A stretch of DNA of 64,000 nt from assembly GCA_905178155.1 (NCBI GenBank), contig CAJINV010000009.1, positions 855,415 through 919,414 on the forward strand. Direction: 5' to 3'. The stretch's first letter is position 1; every line of letters begins with the position of its first letter. The position numbers were made by a program, and so were the translations under genes. This document shows positions 23,101 to 33,100 of this stretch, one piece after another. The notes under the pieces are model-generated. The model had not been told where the DNA came from. It saw only the letters and a list, made by a program, of their open reading frames with translations, and ran no database searches. The DNA is from Amoebophrya sp. A120 (lineage: Eukaryota; Sar; Dinophyceae; Syndiniales; Amoebophryaceae).

Positions 23101-24502
23101 TGACAATAAAAGCAGGAGGATCGTCTTCTGATGAAAAGGTTGTCGTAGCTGCTTCCATTGTGTTCGAAGCTGATGCTCTTTCTGTTGTACTTTCAGTGTC
23201 TGTGTCTTGATTGTCTTCTACTTCTTTTGTTTTTGCGTCTCTAACAGCTTCACTCTCGTCGGTGCTGGTACTAGTACTGGTAGCCGTGGGCGAGGAGGGG
23301 TCTTTCTTTTCTACTGCTGAGGTAGACGACGTCCCGTTAAAGACCTGTTGCCAGACACTTAACGTTTCCTCCTCCTCAACTAGCAGGTCTGCGACGGCCG
23401 AGAGGTCAGAGGCAGCGAGCCCCCACCTGCTCGGGCTGATAACATCGAAGCAGGTATCGCGCTCCTTCGAGAGGAGATGGAGTAGGTTTGCCCTACAGAC
23501 CCGGCGGATGGCATCGGGCTTTGCGAACTTCACACAGGAAAACCGAAGCTGGAAGTCGGGCAAAAACTTGTCCTGAAGCGCTGAAAGCACTTTGTCGGCC
23601 GACCAGGAGGGTGCGGCGGTATCATTTTGTTGATCAATTTCGTGTTTCCCGTTTTCCTCAAGTGCTGGCGTCTGGGTGGAGTGGTTCGAATTCGTGGCGG
23701 CACGACTTCTGGCTCTCGTGAAGTAGAAGTCTGTGTCTTCCGCACTGCCGCTTGTAGTGCTTAATATTCCCATTAACGACCGCGCGATCCGATGTGATCT
23801 GGAGCGTCGCCGGGGTATTATCGCCCTGGCTATCCGTTTCCGATCTTCCTCAGGTGTGGCTGAACTCTCGAAGTGGTTGTCATCCAGCACATACCGCTCG
23901 AGCGCAGTTCTACTGTCGAAAATAGTTGTTGCACTCAGTGTCTGACCTGCTTGATTTCGATTTCCTCTTTCGCCTACTGGCGGGACAGAAACTGGCATCA
24001 CGCCTGTGACTTGGGCCATCACTGCCACTTCACCGTAAGGTTTCTTCTCTGTCCCGCTGTCTTGATCCTCGTCGCCTTTTGAGTTTGTCTGGGTATAGTC
24101 GCGACGAGCAAATTTGGCGAGCAAGTCCATTTTTTTCTGCACGTGGTCGGCCCACAACACGATGACGGTGGTGGCAAGAATGCCGTGGGTACAAAAAACC
24201 GCGTGTTGTGGGAATCGCGCGCCGAGGCTCGCAGCCTTTTCCAGAATCGCGCGGTCTGAATTGCGTCCTTTCCAAAAGTGCACCACGGCATTGGTCCACA
24301 TGCTGGAAGCCTCAGCGCAAAGACCCTGCTGCAGCGGGGCAGTCCCCTCGGACCGAAGCATCTGTTGCAGCACCTGAAAGCCGCGCGGGTCCGCACTGCA
24401 AGTGAGATAAGGCGCGGCATCGTCGATGTCGCGGTAGGCTCTCTCGTTTCGTGTATACAGACGAAAGACACGACCTGGGTCAACAATACAACTGTGGCTC
24501 AA
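20127..24502 (-). CDS. Probable glycosyltransferase (GT-B-like), 5' end unresolved
   Basis: Exons about 24502-21907, 21675-21602 and 21284-20127 give 1275 residues from the first open codon, which is TTG, so an upstream exon with the ATG is missing from this model. The N-terminal 500 residues are charged and partly low-complexity. The C-terminal part holds FDLLICSSPAILCSVF, AYIGEPLL, then DVALMMYYELYSMGIPIFVP, the acidic-residue plus GIP arrangement common in nucleotide-sugar-binding halves of GT-B enzymes. That assignment is inference from motif shape; I cannot name the GT family. The two introns are TIR elements of families gamma and epsilon and enclose an exon of 74 nt encoding AAYNPYKAHMIRYQTG. 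Confidence 0.65.
21290..21601 (-). mobile_element. Introner element, family epsilon
   Basis: A 312-bp intron with CCGGA on both sides (21285-21289, 21602-21606). Ends are TATGGATGTGTCAGAGTTGA and the reverse of TATGGGAGTGTCAGGTTTGA, alike for about 48 bp. Removal gives YMPIIRAFGKHTG in frame. Its ends match those of the 3.9-kb element at 27549-31470. Confidence 0.92.
21681..21906 (-). mobile_element. Introner element, family gamma
   Basis: A 226-bp intron with ACGTG on both sides (21676-21680, 21907-21911). Ends are identical inverted copies starting TATGGCGTTCTCAAACGTTA and matching for about 32 bp. Removal joins RPRT to FVAAYNP in frame. Confidence 0.92.
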
Positions 24503-24873
24503 GGAAATTATATGAGTTAGCTAGATTCTCGCAGGCCCATGCCTTAATTATGCGTTGGTCAAGAACAACGCAGACCAGGACGCAGAAATAGAAGTTCCCA
24601 CTTCGAAGCAAGTGAACCCTGCCTACATTTCTTTTATTGCTCTCGCACATTTCGAGTTGAGCTGCGCTTGCATGAATAGCATCAACCCGTTAAAAGTTCA
24701 ACTTGTATCAAAATCGGGGATACCTGCCCATAACAACAGATTGACTTTGACACTACTGTTTGTAGTTGGCCGTTGCAGCTGTGCGCGTTCTTTAGCTTAT
24801 ATTACTTGTCGTGAGCAGAAAAAGAAATTCAAATTTTGACTACACTGACCATCTGGCTTCGACCCAGGTGGAT

Positions 24874-25047
24874 TTATTCAGCAGAATAAAGCTGGTAGCT
24901 CTCATGCGGATTGGTCTCCTGTGCGACGACGACGGGAAGATGGATCGTGACGTCCGGGAGGGGTCCTTGCAGCTGTTTTTGTGACGTGAAGAAGAGCAAC
25001 ACCAAAGACAAACGAGAGGGGCGAGACACAAACCTCACGAAACTCAT
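24874..25047 (-). CDS. Candidate 5' exon of the glycosyltransferase-like gene
   Basis: From an ATG, 57 codons encode a signal-like N terminus (MSFVRFVSRPSRLSLVLLFF) and a stretch around VTIHLPVVVAQE before a stop. It lies about 370 bp upstream of the first open codon of the large frame, the right distance for one intron. I could not find a junction that satisfies either GT-AG or the TIR rule, so the link is a guess. Confidence 0.3.
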   Translation of the reverse strand: MSFVRFVSRPSRLSLVLLFFTSQKQLQGPLPDVTIHLPVVVAQETNPHESYQLYSAE

Positions 25048-27171
25048 GTTCGGAATAAATTCGCTTGTTACAAGGCTTAGAAAATGATATATTATAACAT
25101 ACAATTTTCTGCACTGCTTGTCGTTTTGTTTTTTCCATGAAACAAATCAAACGCTGCTGATTAACTTGTTGCCAGTACAGAAGCAGTATGACTTTGCAGT
25201 TGCACGTGCATTCAAGACATTGACATAAGTATCAACATGAGCGATTATCAAGGTCACTTGACAGCGACTGTAACCCATACTCACTACGTGCAAAAATCTG
25301 GGTTGTAGCAGCGTTGGAGGTATACAACTCAGTAAGTAATGAAAATGATTTTTGTGGTAGGTACAATAATACGATGCATTTTTCAGTCATGACACGCGAG
25401 TAGCAGCCACTATTCTCAAACAAGAAGATAGGCAGGTAGTTCACATTCACGAGCAGGAGAGGTGAAAGCTCATAATGCGAAGTAAGTAGTTGCAGTGCAG
25501 TGGAGGTAGTGACGCCCAGATGATGGTATGCACAACAAAAGAGAACAGGACAGCAGATAATGTTAGCAGATCGAAAAAATCCGCAAAGAGCACGAAAAAG
25601 ATCATTGCATGCCGAGCGTGCAGCTCGGGTCCAAGCTTCGAAGCCCCTCCAGTTTTACGGATGTTGAACACCATGCAACGTAGACTGACCCAGAGTTCGC
25701 GTGTATGCTCGTCTTGTGTCTGTAGCACAGCAGTCACATAAAACATGTGGGTACGAATAATGAGTGCACACATTCAGGTGAAGTGCTCAATTCATAAGGT
25801 CTTTTACTGACTTTCTAGCTTTGAGTGGCGTGCACCACCAACAGCAACACTGTCCATGATCACTATCGCGGAAATGAAGGTACTGACAACGTTTCGAAAA
25901 AGTTGAAAAACAACGTCAACGCCGCCTCGGTCTTGTTCCCTGTCATGTCAGTCTGAAAGTGAGGGCAGCACTGTGCAGGCTCCTGGTCCTGCCCTAATTG
26001 TACACGAAGAATGATTATGATGTGTGGACCTACTGCAATTTTGTTTTTGACTAAAGTGATAAGACATAGACGTAGGTAATACGGACGTGAAGGACAGGCC
26101 GCATGCGGGGTTTATCGTGACGTGCTAAAGTGGAGTAAATATGCGTGCGCGCATGCACCACTGCGAAGGCAAACGAAGAAGAGGGGCAAACTGCATAAAG
26201 AATCACGCACGCTGTCGTCCGTCGTGGAGCTGGCGTGTCATTGATCTGATTCTCTAGCGATCGGCTTCCTCGGATATCTTCACTACTACTCGCATCAATG
26301 GATATTCCCACATCGGTAGATGTTCATGTTGTTCGAGTTGTTCCCCTTGCAAAACTAACAGCGGCCGCCCTTCAACTTCTTCTAGTAGTTCTTTATGTTC
26401 TTCTTGGGTAGATGGAAATGTGTAGAAATACCTGCGACTCATGTTCATGATATGTTACTCCTGTCCTCGATGTACCTGAACTAGAACTACGCCCACATTT
26501 CGCGGTCTTTGACAGCACGACCACGCTACAACAACACACAGGTAGTAGTTCCGTGGTCTGTTGCAAGGCGAGAGCAAAAGCTGCAAGCAAGCTAGCACTC
26601 ACTGCCATGCTCTTGACACGTTCACGCTCGGGCTCGAGAAAAAAAAAAGAATGTTGAATAAGTTCGTGGAGCGAATAAAGATGCGGTACAGGGTGGAGCT
26701 AGCATCATACAGGACCGCTTCACTGAGCTTTTCGGATAAAGCTTTTACAACAGTAAAGTACTTTACTGTCTGGTGTGATTGCTGCTCCTGCGAAAATTGT
26801 TTGCGTGATTGCGATTGGCGCCAAATTGGCTGTGTCCCCTTGTGTGGACTCGACAAGCAGCGTCTAGATAAACAGAGCAGAAAACAGTTATTTCTATTTC
26901 AACGTCCATCCTCACAACTCATCATTGCAATGGTTTTCATTTACGCGTAGGTACGTTCCTTTTCTACGGTAAAATGTTGATTTAGAAGTTGGGAAAATTT
27001 ATGCTCAGGCTGCACTTCTTGTCCACTTGATCTCGTCTCCCGGAGGATGATCCTAAAGCTGTATTGTAGGTGATAGTGCTGTTTCGTACTTAAAGTTAAT
27101 CTTCAAAGACTACGCGTACGCACAATATACGGCCAAAGAAACTCACGACTGGGACTGCCGGCGAGCGGGAG
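25048..27171. other. Gene-poor spacer with weak minus-strand candidates
   Basis: The best candidate is 26254-26608 (minus): an ATG followed by a signal-like MAVSASLLAAFALALQQ, and further down a frame with STQEEHKELLEEVEGRP ending SEEADR. I could not join the two parts in frame. A hydrophobic frame at 25447-25773 is also present. No function can be proposed for either. Confidence 0.3.
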
Positions 27172-30100
27172 CTAGAGCACATATTTCGCTACGTCTGCTA
27201 TGTCTTTGATTTCCTGGCCTTTGTACCAAAATGGCAGTTCTAGTCCTGCTGCTGGCGGCGGAGGCGGCTGCTGTAAGTAGCACTTAACTTCGTCGCTCGC
27301 GGGTACTCCAGGTCCGGCAACCAGTCCAGGTGGGACATCTGGCGCACGTGCGACGTCTGGCCGTGTTTCACCGGCTGCTACCCGCCGCACCGCTGGATCA
27401 GAAGACCGTGGCGGCGCAACCTTTTTCTTCCCGGTATTGCGTCGATCGTCCGGAGCAGCACTGCTCGCTTCTCTATTTCTTGCGCTACTTCTCGCGCAAC
27501 GTTGATGGTGGGGCGCGCTCGTGTCGATCTCGTTGATGCGCGGAACTGTATGGAAGTGTGAGGTTCGAAATTGACAAAGTTGTCATGCACAAAATACAGA
27601 GCACAAAGTGGAAGTGCCTGCATCGGCGGGGAGCAGCAGCAGGCAAAGGAGGCCCAATATTAGAATTAGCCTTTTTGGGGTTCTTGGCGGGAATAGATAT
27701 AAAGTCGCAGGTAGGAGTAGGGCTGCGAAGGAGCATGACATTTATTTTTGATTACAGTCCCACTCCTTCTTCTGCAAGCCCCCTGCATGAGAAACTGGCC
27801 CCCTGGCCAGGAAGGTATCTGGGTCATCGGGGGCTTCCGGATTCGCATTCAAAGCTTATCGCAGGAGCCTGCGGGCCGCCGCGGGCTCCACCACTTCCCC
27901 GCGGCCCTAAAGGGCCGCGGACAACTACTGTCGCCCGCGGCGGCCCGCAGGCTCCTGCGATAAGCATTGAAGGCGAAATCCGGTCTGCTATTTCGCAGCG
28001 GGGCATCCTCTCTAGCCCCCTGCGTGACAAACTGGCCGCCTGGCCAGGAAGGTATGCGGAAAGCCGAAAACCCGCGAACCCTTCCGGGCAACCAAAATCG
28101 GCCATTTCAGACGCGGCGGAGGTCCCGAATTGGTGCTCACAACCCCGGCCAAATCGGGATTTTGGGACATGCCTCCGCGCGCTTGTAGTGCGTTTTTTTT
28201 TTCCCAATCGCGATGGTACGGCGCAAGCGCGCGCCCGCCGGACCGCCCTTGGCGGCCAGTTTGTAAGCCTGCCGAGGGTTCTCGATTTTTTTCAATTTTC
28301 GCTCTTTTTTCTGGTTCTTAGGTGGCCGAAGGGCTCTGGACATTTTCACCGCCCGCAGATGACTGGCAGTTTTGAAGCCTGCGGAGGGATTGCGCTTTTG
28401 CGCAATTTTTCATCTTTTTTCATTTTCCAAGTGGCCCGGGCGACCTGCACATTTTTACCGCCCGCATCTGACTGGCAGTTTTCAAGCCTGCGGAGGGATT
28501 GCGCTTTTGCGCAATTTCTCATCTTTTCTCATTTTCCAAGTGGCCCCAGCGACCTGCACATTTTTACCGCCCGCATCTGACTGGCAGCTTTGAAGCCTGC
28601 GGAAGGATTGCGCTTTTGCGCAATTTCTCATCTTTTTTCATTTTCCAAGTGGCCCGGGTGATCTGCACAAAATCCGACGATTGCTTCCCCCCACGTTATA
28701 AAGCAATTTTTCGCCATTTTTTTCCAACTTTTCCCAGTTACGAAGCGGCCCAAGGCTTCCGAACAGGTCGCGGGCCTGCTGCTCCAACGCAGCTGGCCAG
28801 CGGGCGGAGCAAAAAATAGTCCGCCTCTTTTTCAGATACTAAGTGGGCCAGACCGCAAAAATGCTCTTTTTTCACCTTCTCCCGCTTGGTTTCTGCCGTT
28901 TTTGCGTCATTTTTGACCTCCTGGCCATTTTCCCATCTGGTCCGCTTTTTTTCCCTTCTCCCGCTTCATTTCTGGCCATTTCCCTGACCTTCACGCCTCC
29001 CGGCGGTTGCCCTATATGGTAACGGCAACTGCCTTCGCGCTGCGTTTGCTAAGCAATATCGCAAGCGCGCAGAGCGCGCGCGCCGGCTTCGTGGGCCGGC
29101 GCGCGCTCTGCGCGCGCGCGCGCACGCATTTGGTTACCAGATAAAGTCGCAGGTAGGAGTAGGGCTGCGAAGGAGCATGACAAAAGCAGCCTCCTCAGCC
29201 ATCACTTTCCGGCCGGGCAGGCTTCCCGGTCGAGCAAAAGTGATGGCCAGGAGTTCCATGGCCATCGCTTTTCGCTCGGGCAAAAGCAATGGCCAAGAAG
29301 AGCTTCTTGGCCGTCGCTTATTTGCTTTTGGCCATCACTTCCATCCCGGCCGGGAAAAAGTGACGGCAGAGAGCCCCTTGGCCATCGCTTTCCGGTCGGG
29401 CAAAAGCGATGGCCCGGAGCTCCTTGGCCATCACACACTTCTCGCTCGGGCAAAAATGATGGCCGCGAGCTCCTTGGCCATCAGTTTTCGCCCGGGCGAG
29501 CAAAGCGATGGCCAAGAGCGCCCTGGATGGCCATCACTTTTCTTTGGTGGCCGGGCAAAGGTGATGGCCGAGAGCTCGCTGGCCATCATTTTAATTCCGC
29601 CCGCAGGGCAAAGGGGATGGCCAAGAGCTTCGTGGGCATCGTTTTTCGCTCGGGCAAAAGTGATGGCCCGGAACTCCTTGGCTATCACTTTTGGCTGTCA
29701 CTTTCCGGGCGGCCAAAAGTGAAGCCAGCCGGCCGCCAAAGCCTCCCCAAAATAACCCTTGCGGCTGGCCCCCTTTGCTTTGCTTGCCAGGCGCGCAAAA
29801 GGGGCTGACGCCGGGCCGGCGTCCTGGACGCCGGACCGCAAAAGCGCTAAAGCGGCGAGGCCGCTAGGGCAAGCGCAGGCCGGCCCAGGCGCATCAATCT
29901 CCCTCGAGGCAGCCCATGCACAAAGCAAAGCCGCACCAGTCCCGCGGGGGGGCGCGCCGGAAGGTCGTGTGTGGGTCCGTGTAATCTGTCCTCGCTATGC
30001 TTTTGCTTTCTCTTGCGGCACCGCCTCCCCCTTCTTCTGAGGCGAATACTGGTGCCTTTTGTGCCTATCTCTGTCTGTGCCATGCCTCCACCTTCTAACC

Positions 30101-33100
30101 AAGCATGAGCGTTTGCGCTCCATGTGTAGAATTATTTTTCAAGCTACTAGCCCCAGCCGGCGTCCTGGACGCCGGCGTCTAAGGGGCTAGTAGATATAAA
30201 GTCGCAGGTAGGAGTAGGGCTGCGAAGGAGCATGACAAAAGCAGCCTTGAGCTTGACCTTGAGCTTGACCTTCCAAGGCCTGCTGAGAAAATAAAGGCAT
30301 CACTTCCCAAAGCATTACCCGGCAAGCACCCGCTTGCACCTAGTTCGGCCGGGGGGACTAAAAACCGGACCGCAGTCGCTGCGAAGCGGCAACAGGTGGG
30401 TCGCCACGTAAAAGAAAGGCCAACATGCGCTGCAGACACAAAGCGCAAGACCGTCGACGGCCCGGAGGGCCGGCGACGAGAAATTTTCGCCCATGCCAGC
30501 TACTCGACCGGCAAGCGCAAAAACACAACCGGCCGAACGGGCATGGGGAGAGTCCCGAGGGCGAAAACACCGCGCCCGCGACGAGGAAAGCGCTATCTTT
30601 CTCACTTTAGCACCGATCTCGTCAATTTGTGACGGCGATCAGAGTTCGGTCAGATTTAGGTCAGAAATCCAGAATGTAATATAGGGACAGGATTTCTGAC
30701 CCAAATCAGACCTAATTCTGACCTCCGTCACAAATTCTGAACAGAGGCCATGATCTTCGTCACAAATCGGATCAGGCCCACTGATCTTCGTCACAAATTG
30801 TTGATCTCCGTCACAAATTGTTGATCTTCGTCACAAATGGTTGATCTTCGTCACAAATGGATGATCTCCATTTCAAATGGCTGATCGCCATTTCAAATGG
30901 GTGATCTCCATTTCGAAAGGCTGAAAGCCATTCAAAGTTGACGACTTCCATCCCAAATCATCCCACATCAGGCTACTGCCACATTTGCCATCCCCAGACC
31001 ACCACGTAGGCCTCGACCTTGCTTCGGCGCCTAGCCAAAGCTGAAGTCTATGGCGCCCGCACCAGGGTAGTGCGCTGCTCCATGTACCCACGTAGGGCGT
31101 AGTCAACGCATTACCGCGGTGAGGCTGTGACGCGGAAGAGAATGACCCGAAGGCACTGCTGAGATAGCTCCTGCGACGCCACCGAGTGCATCTGAAGAGC
31201 GCCCCACTTTCAAAAACCCTGTCCGTCACAAATCCGTCAACATTTGGTCAACTTTCTATTCTGCGCCGGGTGGTACAGCGTTAAAGGAGTAGGGCTGCGA
31301 AGGAGCATGACAAAAGCAGCCCTCCTTGCCCCAAACAGCACGACACCCTGGATCTGCGTGCTCCCAAAATCCGTCATGCGAAACTGTGGCTCCAACTGGT
31401 AGTTGTTGTATCGATTTTATACATTGCAAGTCGTTTCAACTTTATCGATTTCGAATCTGGCACTCCCATAAACTGATCCGTTGTAGTTAAACCAGTTGTG
31501 AACGAGGACAGCGAAGTGGGATAGATTTTGACTTGGCTTTCTCGGAAATCTTCCAATTGGTTTTGACTTTGACGTTTCCGCTGTCACGAATGTGCTCACG
31601 ATCTCTTCCAATTGCTTTCCCTTCTGCCCGAACAGAATGTTGTGGACCTTCTTCCACTGCGTCGACGAATGAAAGAGTGCCTTGGCGTCTTATCAAATGT
31701 AAAAGTGTCTGGGTCTGGAAGAGTCATGCTGTTTTTGCATGACACAGAAGGTCTGGCATGGAAGCTCTAGCATCACAGGTTCCGAGAAGCCTCCGCAATG
31801 CCGAATCCGCATGACAAGCCCCCATTTTGGTGACAGAAAGTGAGCAGCCTTGTTGCCTATGCATCAGAGATTTTTGTGTGTTCTGAAATGCGCATCACAA
31901 GTTACATCCTTCCAGACCCAGACACTTTTACATTTGATACGTCCGGCGTCGGAAACATAATCAGAGCAACGGCTATGAACTGCAGATCTGCCTGAGTTTC
32001 TCTGAAGGAATAAAAGCAAAGCTCTCGTCAGCGTCATGTTGAATTGTGCACGATCAAGACGGCGCTTCCTGTTCCACATGATGACTGCATTTTCATCGCA
32101 CGAAGAAAAAACGCTGCGCATTTCTTGGTCAAGTAAAACAGATTTTTGTGGAGTAATTATGCAAGGGAAGCACTGCAAGTCCTACAGGAGTCTCGCTCCA
32201 GTTCATTACTTACCCAGACATGTTTGCAATGCATAGCGGCGACCGGGCCGCGAATATTCCACGAGGACCGATGTCGTGAGCGCTCGTTGGCAGCCTGAAT
32301 ATTGCCCAGAAGTCTTTCCAACATTCCGCGAATTTGAATTTCGTCTTCAACTGCGAGAGGGTTTCTCTCGATGCCTTGACTTGCTCTGAAGGCGTCTCTC
32401 TCTGATATTAGTTCGGGAAGAAAAGCCAACATATCCAGTGCAAAAGTATCGTACTCGTACTTTACTAATTGCAGTCATCATGCATGACAGATCTACTTTC
32501 TAAGGGAAAACAGCATCACAAATTGCATTTTTGTTCTTGAGCAAATTTGTCATGCAGTTTATACTAGTACGATACTTTTGCAATGCATAACACACGTTTT
32601 GCAGCAACTCCACCGACATGCCAACCAGGACCTCCGGCTTCAATTCGGGACCCGCATGCTTGGGAGCCGCATACTCGCGAAGCAGTGCGCGCAAGTAAGA
32701 AGCTTGCTTCTGACGCTTGTTTAGTCGATGCATAGCCTTTTCGTTGCGCAGGATACTACTAGAAAGAAATCCCGCCACGTGCTGACCATTTTGATTCAAC
32801 TCTTCCAGCAGATTTTTTTGGAAAAGTTGAGTTGCCGTCTTCGCGGCAGGGCCCCACGGTTCCTCTGATAGCGTAAGGTGACTGAGAAAGAGCATGCGAT
32901 CCTGATCGGGGTCCGCCAGGAAGTTGTTCAGAAACACATCGCGCCAGGCCCTGGATGGGTCACTCTCAATGCTTGTGCGCAAGACATCGTGTGACGCCAA
33001 CGTACGTATTTGCTGTGCATCTTCAGCAAGATCCTCCATGCTTGTGGTTCTGGTCTCCGACGGCGAAGACATGCAAGCGGCTCCAGAGTGTTGCTCCACA

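Larger units (their letters stand above)
27697..31311 (+). repeat. Four dispersed copies of a 27-45 bp module inside the giant element
   Basis: Copies of GTCGCAGGTAGGAGTAGGGC followed by TGCGAAGGAGCATGACA lie at about 27705-27741, 29147-29182, 30197-30236 and, truncated at its left, 31288-31311. The three rightward copies continue AAAGCAGCC. Spacing is 1.0-1.45 kb. The motif ends in GCATGACA, the subterminal motif of the small introners, as if each internal segment had entered at the same sequence. Confidence 0.8.
27549..31470 (-). mobile_element. Giant composite introner element, family epsilon, 3.9 kb
   Basis: AACTG stands on both sides (27544-27548, 31471-31475). Ends are TATGGAAGTGTGAGGTTCGA and the reverse of TATGGGAGTGCCAGATTCGA, the same family as 21290-21601. 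Removal joins YNGSV to PRINEID, and the downstream frame stays open for 123 codons to a stop. Inside are several unrelated repeat blocks and four copies of a roughly 45-bp module; no transposase-like frame is visible. The outer 200 bp on the left and 160 bp on the right look like the two halves of an ordinary 300-350 bp introner that has been expanded from within. Confidence 0.87.

Noticed and set aside
27558-28580. 340-codon plus-strand frame inside the giant element, considered as a transposase
   Set aside because: It is built from the 110-bp repeat, palindromes and duplicated blocks, with no catalytic-domain-like pattern.
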